This document shows positions 19,017 through 27,272 of a stretch of 64,000 nt of DNA, in pieces. The position numbers and the translations under genes are program-made. Source of the stretch: CAIPAT01 sp037144075. Lineage in GTDB: Bacteria > Verrucomicrobiota > Lentisphaeria > Victivallales > Victivallaceae. The notes under the pieces were generated by a model, which searched no databases, had not been told where the DNA came from, and saw nothing but the letters and a program-made list of their open reading frames with translations. Location: contig JBAWXM010000001.1 in NCBI GenBank assembly GCA_037144075.1, positions 1-64,000 of the forward strand, in the 5' to 3' direction. The first letter of the stretch is position 1; the number at the start of each line of letters is the position of its first letter.

Positions 19017-19082
19017 AATTACAATTCCTTAGTTTTTAGCATTAAAAACCTTAATATTCCTATTTTTGCAGGTTATTCATAT

Positions 19083-20267
19083 CTATATGAAAAACAGTGC
19101 GCCAGCCATGTCATCGTAAGCCGGAAGTGCTTCCAGGATGCGCAAGTACTTGTCATCACAATAATTTAGCGCGGCGATATAAAGTACCGGATTGAGCTTT
19201 TCCGGAGCGAAAGCATAAATTTCCGGGAAAGTCCATGGTTTCACGCCGGATGCGAATCCGGCCAGAAAATCAACACTGCGCCGTATGCTGGTCCCGTTGC
19301 TGGTCTGGTAGTTGAACAGATCCGCTCCGTATTCCTGCGCAATCGTGGCGGCAGCCATAAAAGCGCTGATACAGAAAATGGAGTACCCCCATGACTGAGT
19401 GCGTTTTAATTCCTCAGGGATGCTGCCGTCCGCGCATATCTGGACTGATATCCGTACTTTGGCCTGCGCTATATACTCTTCGACAATGGCATCCAGACGG
19501 CACCACGCCGCCAGCTTCATGGCCAGTGCGATATACCATATCCCGTGATTATTAGGGGCGTTCTTTTCGTCCTGCCCGATTTTGCTCTGCCGCAGCCAGT
19601 CGAGATACGATGTCATCCAGCTTTTCATGCCATCCTTATCCGAAGCCGTCAAGGACCTTGAATCTTTCAGCATGGTCATCGCATCGATTACCTGAATAAA
19701 AATATGGGTTTCAATAATGCCGGCATCTCTGCCGGTGTTGATCCCGGGAATCGCCTGTCCGAAATTCAGGTGTGGATTCATGGCGGCGCCGGGATTGAGA
19801 AACCAGTGGCGCAGCAGCTCGACTGCTTTTGCCGCCGCAGCGTCGTCCCGCGTGAAAAAAAACAGCATGGAGAAGGCATAGATACTTGAAATCATCCGGT
19901 TCATTTTTTTATGGTCGGAGGATTCCGATACCGCCTCCGGATTAAACTCGCCGTCTTTCCGGATATAAGGCAGACCGCCGGGCAAAGCAGGATCGGGAAA
20001 CCAGTATGGCGCCTGGCTGTAATAATCATGAATGCTGCCGCCCGGGGGTAATATCAATTTATCGATCGCAACGCTTTCAGGCTGATAATCGCGGAGTCGT
20101 TTGAATCCGGCCACGTCCTTCACAATGTCAATCCTGACCGGGTCGCCTTGCTGATATGCGGAATAAGCCCGTTCGAGAATTACGGGAGACAAGGAAAAGA
20201 CCTGCCGTGCAAAAATCTCACTGGAATTTATTTTGGTTTGTTCTTTTTTTAGACGTGCTGTTTTCAT
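19083..20267 (-). CDS. Alginate-lyase-family protein
   Basis: 394 aa, all-alpha (alpha/alpha)-toroid of the alginate lyase family (Pfam Alginate_lyase). Recognised by PPGGSIHDYYSQAPYWFPD near residue 72, the conserved NNHGIWY near residue 242 (Asn and His of the active centre), and helical repeats. The family cleaves uronate polymers by beta-elimination, but many members have unknown substrates. Its start overlaps the stop of the pseudopilin gene by ATGA (20264-20267). Unusually for the family, no signal peptide is visible in the first 45 residues, so it is either cytoplasmic or exported in another way. Neighbouring SGNH and glycosidase genes suggest an acylated acidic glycan. Confidence 0.75.
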   Translation of the reverse strand: MKTARLKKEQTKINSSEIFARQVFSLSPVILERAYSAYQQGDPVRIDIVKDVAGFKRLRDYQPESVAIDKLILPPGGSIHDYYSQAPYWFPDPALPGGLPYIRKDGEFNPEAVSESSDHKKMNRMISSIYAFSMLFFFTRDDAAAAKAVELLRHWFLNPGAAMNPHLNFGQAIPGINTGRDAGIIETHIFIQVIDAMTMLKDSRSLTASDKDGMKSWMTSYLDWLRQSKIGQDEKNAPNNHGIWYIALAMKLAAWCRLDAIVEEYIAQAKVRISVQICADGSIPEELKRTQSWGYSIFCISAFMAAATIAQEYGADLFNYQTSNGTSIRRSVDFLAGFASGVKPWTFPEIYAFAPEKLNPVLYIAALNYCDDKYLRILEALPAYDDMAGALFFI

Positions 20268-20965
20268 TTGTTGTAAGTAATGATTAACGGATCAGTCTGG
20301 TATGCGCCGAGAAAATTGGCTTGAGAATAATCCGGTTTGAAGGTATATGCTTGAACATGCCCGTCGCAATGAGCCATGTTCGTCTGTTTAGTCATGTGAT
20401 TATTCCAGCCGGTATAACCGACCCGGAACGAATATTTATCATAAGTATCGGTATCGCCTCTGCCACAGGTAATCAGGCTCACTTTGCTGGGATTTTTCGT
20501 TTTGCTCATGGTCAAATGCGGATAGGAATTCCCCGATTTCCCGAAGACATGGGAATTTGCCAGATAGCCAGGATAATTGATGGTCCTGACGACAATCTCC
20601 GTACAGAACAGCACCGGATACTGGCTGGCTCTGACCGGATTGACTTTTATTCCCAGATATGTGCTGTATCTGTTTGCCTGCCACCATCCGGTCGCATACA
20701 ATTCTGTTCCGGTGGAATTAGGCCATACTCCGTAAAAACCCCGGTTGTCGTCTGCATACTGTTGCGAAACCAACCCTATCTGTTTCAGATTGCTGGTGCA
20801 GGATATCTGGCGCGCCACCTGCCGGGCCCGGTTGAGCGCAGGCAGCAGCATGGCGGCTAAAATTGCTATGATCGCTATCACCACGAGGAGTTCAATGAGT
20901 GTAAAATTGAGTTGTTTCTGCACTGCTAGATTCTTTGCCAGTTGATTTTTTAAAACATTTTTCAT
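20264..20965 (-). CDS. Prepilin-type pseudopilin (module 1)
   Basis: 233 aa. A 20-residue leader precedes the type IV pilin N-terminal helix FTLIELLVVIAIIAILAA, with Glu5 of the mature form, then MLLPALNRARQVA. The C-terminal half is a globular domain ending with AHCDGHVQAYTF, the DGHV signature of the H-X9-DG pseudopilin family that is expanded in Lentisphaerota and Planctomycetota. Residue -1 is Asn, not the usual Gly. GGGA about ten bases upstream supports the start. It sits between the LacI gene (111 bases upstream) and the lyase-like gene, with which it is translationally coupled. Function of this family is not established. Confidence 0.85.
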   Translation of the reverse strand: MKNVLKNQLAKNLAVQKQLNFTLIELLVVIAIIAILAAMLLPALNRARQVARQISCTSNLKQIGLVSQQYADDNRGFYGVWPNSTGTELYATGWWQANRYSTYLGIKVNPVRASQYPVLFCTEIVVRTINYPGYLANSHVFGKSGNSYPHLTMSKTKNPSKVSLITCGRGDTDTYDKYSFRVGYTGWNNHMTKQTNMAHCDGHVQAYTFKPDYSQANFLGAYQTDPLIITYNK

Positions 20966-21076
20966 TTCTCAATTCCCTTTCTTTTTAATTCAAAAATTCA
21001 ATTGCCGCTTATTATCATTTAATACCCGTCTGCTCTCTTCTTTCAGGACTGTTGACTGAACTCCTGATTTGCGACC

Positions 21077-22129
21077 TTACCGGTCATGGTTGCATTTGGT
21101 ACATGACTGACGAACCTCTAGCGTCACCGGAAATTCCGGTTGAGAAATATTTTTTACCGTCTTCGAGTTAATTATCTCGATAAGTCTTTCCGCGGCATAG
21201 GCTCCGGTTGCGGCATTGTCATATTTCAGCGATGTGATGCCGGGAGAAAGAAAATCAAAAATTTCGTAATTATAATTACTGATCATGCTCAGGTCTTTCG
21301 GACAGCTCATGCCGTACTTTGCCATTTCTTTTAAGATGCCCAGGCAGGTCTGCGGATTGGTAATTACCGCCGACGGGCGTTGTTTCTCGGAAAAATTAAA
21401 ATAACTGGAGAAGAAAATTGAGGCAGCAGAGGCATCGCATTTGCAGTCCGGGGTAAAAACCGAATGGATTTTAATGCGGCCGGCCAGCGAACTTTGGCGG
21501 ACATGATCTTCAAACTGTTCGGTAATATTCCGCGTATATTGACCGCCGCTATTGAGGAACATGACCTCGCGGTGTCCAAGCAGCGCCAGGTATTCCAGCG
21601 CCAGTATCCGGCCGCGGAGCATGTCGGGACCGAACACCGGAAGAGTACTGCCGTCGGCTTTGCCGGTGAATCCAACCCTGACGCATGGAACGTTCATTTG
21701 CTCAAACAGTTTCAGCATTCCGTCGGAGATCGCGTTGCTGATAATCAGACCGTCAATGCTCCGTTCGGTCACGCCGCGCGGAAAAACAAAATTAACGGTC
21801 TTTTCCGGGTTGCAGCAGTGAACCATTAAACTGTAATTATGTTTGCTGCAAGTGTCATCGATCCCGTTGAGTAATTCGGCGTAAAAAGGATTTGACCAGC
21901 GCTGCGCCGCATATTCCGGAACGATAAAACCGATATTGTAAGTCCTGCTGGTCACCAGCGCGCGGGCCGCTGCATTGGGGCGGTAGCCAAGTTTTTCCGC
22001 GGCGTCCCAGACCCGCTGCCTGGCTGCCGGTGTAAACGTTTCAGACTTGGGACGTTTGTTCAGAACCAGAGATACCGTGGACGGCTGCACTCCAGCCAGT
22101 TCCGCCACATCTTTTAATTGTACTCTCAT
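21077..22129 (-). CDS. LacI-family transcriptional regulator
   Basis: 350 aa. Residues 1-50 are the LacI helix-turn-helix plus hinge (VQLKDVAELAGVQPSTVSLVLNKR, then LGYRPNAAARAL); residues 60-345 are the periplasmic-binding-protein-like sugar sensor. It is first gene of the operon running to 11508 and is divergent from the dehydrogenase gene at 22418. A consensus promoter (TTGACA-17-TATAAT) and an imperfect operator lie upstream, and a perfect LacI-type palindrome lies at the divergent promoter, so it probably represses itself and both operons until an inducing sugar appears. Confidence 0.93.
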   Translation of the reverse strand: MRVQLKDVAELAGVQPSTVSLVLNKRPKSETFTPAARQRVWDAAEKLGYRPNAAARALVTSRTYNIGFIVPEYAAQRWSNPFYAELLNGIDDTCSKHNYSLMVHCCNPEKTVNFVFPRGVTERSIDGLIISNAISDGMLKLFEQMNVPCVRVGFTGKADGSTLPVFGPDMLRGRILALEYLALLGHREVMFLNSGGQYTRNITEQFEDHVRQSSLAGRIKIHSVFTPDCKCDASAASIFFSSYFNFSEKQRPSAVITNPQTCLGILKEMAKYGMSCPKDLSMISNYNYEIFDFLSPGITSLKYDNAATGAYAAERLIEIINSKTVKNISQPEFPVTLEVRQSCTKCNHDR

Positions 22130-22155
22130 GACGCTTCACTCTGGTTAACAGTTAA

Positions 22156-22209
22156 GAAAAACGATTTACTTGATAAATAGATTATACATCAAAAACAAAT
22201 TTTTGTCAA
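22156..22209 (-). promoter_or_regulatory. LacI operon promoter with imperfect operator
   Basis: On the minus strand TTGACA (22204-22209) and TATAAT (22181-22186) are separated by exactly 17 bases, a consensus sigma-70 promoter. Downstream of the -10, 22156-22169 reads GTAAATCGTTTTTC, which keeps one half of the palindrome found at 22359-22372. This placement would allow autorepression. Confidence 0.75.
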
Positions 22210-22325
22210 TACTCGATTATCATATTATTGAAATTTAATTTATCTATCAGGTTAATACAGCATGTTTACGCTCATTTCTGCAATAATATTCCGATAAATC
22301 CTTTAACCCTTGAGAAAATAGCATA

Positions 22326-22372
22326 TTGACAAAAATAAGAATGTAGAGTATTATATTAGAAAAACGTTTTTC
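22326..22372 (+). promoter_or_regulatory. Divergent promoter with perfect LacI-type operator
   Basis: TTGACA (22326-22331), 17-base spacer, TATTAT (22349-22354), then the perfect 14-bp palindrome GAAAAACGTTTTTC at 22359-22372, with the central CG typical of LacI-family operators. The palindrome covers the expected transcription start of the dehydrogenase/isomerase operon, a classic repression position. Confidence 0.75.
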
Positions 22373-22417
22373 CTGCATGATGCAGAAACAGTTGCAAAGG
22401 CATGATAAGGATTTGTG

Positions 22418-23440
22418 ATGAAAGAAAAATATTCCAGAAAAGTTCTGCTGGCAGTACCCGTGGACTATGGACGTTTTAACGAATTGTGGACGCAAGAATC
22501 TGCGGCTTGTGCCGCTTCCCTGGATCTTCAAGTTCATTTTATGGACAGGACACCTTTAAGTTTGTCCGGCTGGAATCAGGCGTTGGCCGGTTATCCGGCC
22601 ATAATTACTTCCTGGTGTACTCCGCCGCTGAACCGGGAGGTGCTGGACGGCAATAAGGACATAGCTCTGATTGCGCATGCAGCCGGTTCAGTCGCTGATC
22701 TGGCCGCGGAATTGCCGCGGCCTGATATTATGCTGACTACCGCCAATTCCATCATGGGCGCGTCTGTTGCCGAATGGTGTATGGCGATGACCTGGGCGGG
22801 GTTGGCCAGTCTGGTCAAATATGCTAACTTCGGCGGTTTGCGGCCGCTAAACTGGAATAAAGTTACCGCCGACTTCCGCAATATCCGCAACTCGGCAGTC
22901 GGGATCTGGGGTTATGGTAATATCAGCGCTGAATACATCCGCATTTTAGAGGCTTTTTTTCCTGCGAAAATTATGGTGCACAGCAGTCATTTCCGTCCAG
23001 GCGAAGAGGACATTGAGTCTGCCGCGCTGGAAGATATTTTCTCTCAGGCGGATGTTGTTGTTCTGTTAGCCGCGCTTACCACGTTGAATGAGGGCCGGAT
23101 TGACGCCAGACTGCTGCGACTGCTCAAACCCGGCGCCGTGCTGCTCAATCCGGGCCGCGGCCGGCTCATTGATGAAAATGCGTTGATCGACGCACTTAAT
23201 CAAAACCGCTTCACTTATATCTCGGATGTATTTCACCAGGAACCCCTGCCTGATAATAATCGCCTTCAGCAATTTTCCAATGTCATATTAACGCCTCATT
23301 GCGCGGGGCGGAATACTGGTCAGTTCGTTCCTGCGATGCTTCAGGAGGTGAGCAGGTTCTACAATGGCGAACTCCTGAAGTATGCGGTTTCAAGCGAGCG
23401 GCTGAAAACAATGACCAGCAACAGGTTGAATTATGAATAA
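22418..23440 (+). CDS. D-2-hydroxyacid dehydrogenase-family protein
   Basis: 340 aa NAD(P)-dependent dehydrogenase of the D-isomer-specific 2-hydroxyacid family. The Rossmann motif is GIWGYGNISAEY near residue 163; the catalytic Arg is in LNPGRGRLIDE, the Glu in HQEPLP and the His in LTPHCAG. The family reduces 2-keto acids, for example those from uronate or aldonate breakdown. The ATG at 22418 is preferred over the GTG one codon upstream because AAGG lies at 22407-22410. It overlaps the next gene by eight bases. With the shared operator it probably handles a product of the minus-strand operon; substrate not shown. Confidence 0.8.
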   Translation: MKEKYSRKVLLAVPVDYGRFNELWTQESAACAASLDLQVHFMDRTPLSLSGWNQALAGYPAIITSWCTPPLNREVLDGNKDIALIAHAAGSVADLAAELPRPDIMLTTANSIMGASVAEWCMAMTWAGLASLVKYANFGGLRPLNWNKVTADFRNIRNSAVGIWGYGNISAEYIRILEAFFPAKIMVHSSHFRPGEEDIESAALEDIFSQADVVVLLAALTTLNEGRIDARLLRLLKPGAVLLNPGRGRLIDENALIDALNQNRFTYISDVFHQEPLPDNNRLQQFSNVILTPHCAGRNTGQFVPAMLQEVSRFYNGELLKYAVSSERLKTMTSNRLNYE

Positions 23441-24269
23441 CACGACTCCGCATCTCTCTTTTGCCGCTGACCGGCTTCGGTGGTGTTTCTCTTCGCTCGG
23501 CTGCGCAGATTTCAGTCTGGATGAAATCATTGCCCTTGCACGAATCAATGGTATTAAGGCGATTGAACTGAGAGCGTTTTCCGGTTCTCTGGATCTACCC
23601 GGACTTTTTGATGAGTATAAAGCAGGCGCTCCGGATCAATATCGCGCCATCATTGAATCCGGAATCATCAAACTGATTGATACATCTTTCAACTTAGCCG
23701 GATCTGAAGAACCTGATTTTGATTATATTCTCAAACTGGCGCGACTGGCCGATGAATTGCACGTTCCTTACTGCCGCGTTTTCGGCGGGTTTGAATACAG
23801 CAGGAATCCGCAGCGGGAAACTCTGAACCAGGCTGCTCAAACTTTGCAGCAATGGAACAAAATCAGAAAGACTTATCAGCTTAACTGCCAGCTGGCGGTT
23901 GAAACCCATGACGGCTTTTCATCCGCCGCCAACTGCATTCGCTTCTTCTATGCCGCCGGACAGACTATGCCCGTGGTCTGGGATACCCATCACACATGGC
24001 GCTGCGGCGGAGAATCTTTTACTGACAGTTTGACATTGCTGGGAGAAAGTATCGTCCATGTTCACGTTAAAGACAGTGTTAAAGCCGCTGATGGGAAAAT
24101 CCGGAATGTTCTGCCGGGTCATGGAGATATTCCAATAAAATGTCTGCTTGCCTTGTTGCGCGAAATGAATTTTCAGTGTCCAGTGTCACTGGAGTGGGAA
24201 CGATTATGGGAACCTGAACTCCCGCCATTGGCAGATGCGTTGAGTGCTGTTAGCAGCAACTGGCTTTAA
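23433..24269 (+). CDS. Sugar phosphate isomerase/epimerase (xylose isomerase-like TIM barrel)
   Basis: 278 aa AP endonuclease-2/xylose isomerase-like TIM barrel. Metal ligands expected in the family are present: Glu and His in AVETHDGFSS, Asp and His in VWDTHHTW, HVHVKDS, and Glu in SLEWERLW. Such proteins interconvert keto and aldo sugars or epimerise them. The start overlaps the end of the dehydrogenase gene, giving a two-gene operon under the LacI-type operator at 22359. No exact substrate can be named. Confidence 0.85.
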   Translation: MNNTTPHLSFAADRLRWCFSSLGCADFSLDEIIALARINGIKAIELRAFSGSLDLPGLFDEYKAGAPDQYRAIIESGIIKLIDTSFNLAGSEEPDFDYILKLARLADELHVPYCRVFGGFEYSRNPQRETLNQAAQTLQQWNKIRKTYQLNCQLAVETHDGFSSAANCIRFFYAAGQTMPVVWDTHHTWRCGGESFTDSLTLLGESIVHVHVKDSVKAADGKIRNVLPGHGDIPIKCLLALLREMNFQCPVSLEWERLWEPELPPLADALSAVSSNWL

Positions 24270-25290
24270 CATTGTATATTTGATCGATGATACACGAAAA
24301 GTTATTTGAGATTAATGGTAATTATGTTCCTCTGATTAATGGCCAGTACAGGACTCAATTAAAAATGGAGTGAAATGGTATGCTCATCATTCTCCAGTCA
24401 CGATAGAACATCGCAGTATATCAATTGAAAATTAAAGAATTGTGCGAACCTTTTATGCACCGGTGATTAATAATACAAACCGTTATCCCTTTTAAATAAG
24501 GATCAGTAAAACAAAATAGCTGTCGTTGCAAAGTTCATCTGAAAATATCGAGACTAATCTCTTTAAGGCGGGCTTTGCCCGCAATCCAAAAGACATGGAG
24601 TCAGAATTCAGAATTCAGGAGTCAGAATGGGAACCGGAAATTAAAAAAACAGTGGAACAGTTGCAATGGCGGATAACCCAATGGAGGGTTGTGCTCCGTC
24701 ACAACCTTCTTTCGATCCCGGTCACGACAGAGCGGCCCATTCATTAATGCAGCTACTTGATAAACAGACAGTTTAATATGACAATTTTAAAAACGTTTAA
24801 AACATAGAAGTCTAAAACAAAGATACTAAAGTTTGCCGCCGGCTTCGCGCTGCCATTCGGATACCCGCGCATCAAAATCCTTGTCTGAAACCGGCTCAAT
24901 CGCAAACTCTTTTGTCAGTGGAATACCTTTAGAGTCCGAAGCCCCTTTTACAAGGGAGAGCAAGTCAACTTTGTTTTCTTTGCATACTGTTAGCGGCCTT
25001 ACATCAAGCAGAAGTGTTTTTCCGTTATTTATCAGCTGACCTATCGAGGTCTCCTCTTTACTGGCGGCGCCGGCGTTTTGTGCCAGGTCGACAGAACCGG
25101 TTAGTGAACTCGTCTTGATTCACCCGTTCCGCAGTTGGTCACCCATATCCCCCGTTACAATCGCAAAATAAGGACAGCGCCTCGCGCCGGTGATTATTCA
25201 TCGAGCAACTGGTGACGCGAAGGGTGTCGGGATTCGTAAGCTGAAAAGAAATATTCTCATTCTTTTTTGCTGATTTTTATTGTTCAGGTA
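24270..25290. other. 1-kb gene-poor stretch with repeat and gene remnants
   Basis: Contains no intact gene that I can support. It holds the repeat GAATTCAGGAGTCAGAAT near 24608-24628, a GC-rich stem GGCGGGCTTTGCCCGC at about 24568-24583, and on the minus strand the 3' end of a decayed gene (24826-25119, listed separately). The 170 bases before the GntR promoter show no coding character. Confidence 0.5.
24826..25119 (-). pseudogene. 3' fragment of a decayed gene, possibly an extracellular solute-binding protein
   Basis: Reading the minus strand, 97 sense codons end in TAG at 24826-24828 and have no start codon; an in-frame TGA lies immediately upstream at 25120-25122. The product looks protein-like (SIGQLINNGKTLLLDVRPL, then IEPVSDKDFDARVSEWQREAGGKL). 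The tail, with its Glu-Trp and Ala-Gly-Gly ending, resembles the C-terminus of family 1 solute-binding proteins, but the match is from memory and weak. Most of the gene is missing. Confidence 0.4.
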
Positions 25291-25348
25291 TTGACAGATT
25301 AAATTTTGTATGTTATAATGTTAATAAAATAAATTAAAAGTTAACATT
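25291..25348 (+). promoter_or_regulatory. Promoter and inverted-repeat operator of the GntR-LacI hybrid regulator
   Basis: TTGACA (25291-25296), a 17-base spacer and TATAAT (25314-25319) form a consensus sigma-70 promoter. Overlapping its -10 and reaching the start codon is a perfect 8-bp inverted repeat, AATGTTAA (25317-25324) and TTAACATT (25341-25348), separated by 16 AT-rich bases. The position suits autorepression by the regulator that follows. Confidence 0.75.
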
Positions 25349-25351
25349 GCT

Positions 25352-26440
25352 ATGAATGTGTTGCAGGAAAATATATATAAGTACTTGCTGGATAGCATTT
25401 CCGCAGGCAAACTGTGCAAGGACGACCGCATTCCAACAGAAAATGAGTTGGGAGAGATGTTCAACACCAACCGGATGAATGCGCATTTTGCGATTAAGGA
25501 GTTGGAGCGATCGGGGGTTCTGCGGCGGAATAAGGGGCAGGGAACTTTTGTCCGCCATGTACCGAGAATTTATTCACTTGGCAAGTTAAAGAGTGTCGCC
25601 ACCAGGCGTATTTGTGTGCTTAATCTGTGCTATTCCAGGTCATCACAGGTACATTGGAATAACCGGATCATCAATGCGCTGGAAGAAACATTAAGGGAAT
25701 CGGATATTGAGATAGCCTATAATGATGTTTCCGGGTTCCAGACATTGGAGGAATACAAAGAATTACTGGAGACATTGCTTCTGGAGGGCTGCAACGGCCT
25801 GATTATTATTGACAATGGTGAAAATGATTTTTTAATTGATCACATGGAAATATTTTTTAAATTCCATAATAATGTTTATATTTTTGACCGCGGGTTCAAG
25901 CAGTGGCAGGATATGCCGTATAATGTGGTTTCGATGAATATATTTGGCGAAGGCTTAATTGCCGCCGAATATCTGCTAATGAAAGGCTATGTTGATGTGA
26001 TTTTTTGTAAAAACTGCGAGGATGAGCATTGGTTGCGGGAGCGGATTCGCGGCATGCAGTTTGGTTTTAATCGCGGACAATGTAAAAAAGAAATGGTAAT
26101 TTGCGAAGTCAGTGAAAATGGCATAAACTGTGATTTGATGCAAAAAATAAAAGCTGCGCCGGGAAAATATACGCTGGCTGTCCAAAACGACTTTCTGGCG
26201 GCGAGAATAATTGATTATTGCTCATCCGCCGGTCTTAAGGTCGGCAAGGATTTCAGAACCATTTCCTTTGACGACAGCGCTGAATTGAGGAACTATGACC
26301 TGACCACTGTTTCTCCGGCGCTGGAGCGCATCGGCAAATACCTGGCGGCAATCGTCAAAAAAAATGTGGACAAGAATGACTGCAAAGAGATTTTATGCGT
26401 TAAAATTAATTCGGAATTAGTCGTAAGAAGTTCGTGTTAA
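25352..26440 (+). CDS. GntR-LacI hybrid transcriptional regulator
   Basis: 362 aa. Residues 1-70 are a GntR-type winged helix (ISAGKLCKDDRIPTENELGE, then LRRNKGQGTFV); the rest is a LacI/ribose-binding-protein-like sensor (IMRRICVLNLCY-type opening, then LVVRSSC end), the architecture of AraR-like regulators. It heads the plus-strand locus: a pseudopilin starts 29 bases later and glycosidase-like genes follow. The promoter and operator just upstream suggest autorepression. The effector is probably a sugar from the locus. Confidence 0.88.
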   Translation: MNVLQENIYKYLLDSISAGKLCKDDRIPTENELGEMFNTNRMNAHFAIKELERSGVLRRNKGQGTFVRHVPRIYSLGKLKSVATRRICVLNLCYSRSSQVHWNNRIINALEETLRESDIEIAYNDVSGFQTLEEYKELLETLLLEGCNGLIIIDNGENDFLIDHMEIFFKFHNNVYIFDRGFKQWQDMPYNVVSMNIFGEGLIAAEYLLMKGYVDVIFCKNCEDEHWLRERIRGMQFGFNRGQCKKEMVICEVSENGINCDLMQKIKAAPGKYTLAVQNDFLAARIIDYCSSAGLKVGKDFRTISFDDSAELRNYDLTTVSPALERIGKYLAAIVKKNVDKNDCKEILCVKINSELVVRSSC

Positions 26441-26469
26441 AATAATCATCAACCAAATGGAGGCTTTGT

Positions 26470-27222
26470 ATGATTAAAAAGAAAAGTTTTACGCTCATTG
26501 AACTGCTGGTAGTTGTAGCTATTATTGCGATTTTAGCCGGTATGCTGCTGCCTGCACTGGGAAAGGCTAGAGAGAAAGCGAAAACCACTAAATGCATTAA
26601 CAACATGAAGCAGCTTGGCAATGGTATGTCATTCTATTTTGTTGATTACAGCGACTGTGTGCCTCAGCCGTTGTCAACGGACGGCAGCACATTGAATACG
26701 CAATGGGATTATCTGATCAGGACATATGTAGGATTGCCGGCATCCGCCGTTAACGGTGTCGGTGGTTATCCGCGCGGGGAAAAGAGCGTCTATCATTGTC
26801 CGGCAGGCCGCAGTTACGATGTTCAGAGCTGCCGCAGCTATGCGATTAACGACTATTTATATCCGCTGCAGGCTGGTCAGCTTAATTTTGCCAAAGTTTC
26901 CAGATGCAAATTTCCGTCTAAAGTTCCATTGCTTGGAGAGTTATGTCAGAGATGGAACAGCGCGACTGCCGCTTACGGAGATGGTCAATTGTTTGGTCAT
27001 TACAGAAACGGGGTAAAAATGACCGGCGGCGAATCCAGTACCGGAACTAATGGCGGAAGTTATGAAGTAGCCTGGCGTCATGCACGGAAAGGCAATGTTT
27101 TATCTTTGTCCGGAGATGTAAAAATTTACGGAGCAATACCGTATGGCGTTTATGACCAGACCCTGTGGTGGCCGAAAGATCTCTGGTGGTATACTAATAA
27201 TAACGGAACTCGGGGATATTAG
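26470..27222 (+). CDS. Prepilin-type pseudopilin (module 2)
   Basis: 250 aa. Six-residue leader MIKKKS, then the pilin helix FTLIELLVVVAIIAILAG with Glu5, MLLPALGKAREKA, and a globular C-terminal domain with aromatic-rich end (WWPKDLWWYTNNNG). Where most family members have H-X9-DG, this one has RHARKGNVLSLSGDV, with Ser-Gly instead of Asp-Gly. Residue -1 is Ser, not Gly. A good site, GGAGG, lies at 26459-26463. Placed between the GntR-LacI regulator and the GHL10-like gene. Confidence 0.85.
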   Translation: MIKKKSFTLIELLVVVAIIAILAGMLLPALGKAREKAKTTKCINNMKQLGNGMSFYFVDYSDCVPQPLSTDGSTLNTQWDYLIRTYVGLPASAVNGVGGYPRGEKSVYHCPAGRSYDVQSCRSYAINDYLYPLQAGQLNFAKVSRCKFPSKVPLLGELCQRWNSATAAYGDGQLFGHYRNGVKMTGGESSTGTNGGSYEVAWRHARKGNVLSLSGDVKIYGAIPYGVYDQTLWWPKDLWWYTNNNGTRGY

Positions 27223-27272
27223 GCAATCAGATAACAGACATTATAAATTTTCATAAAAATACAGGAGAAAAA

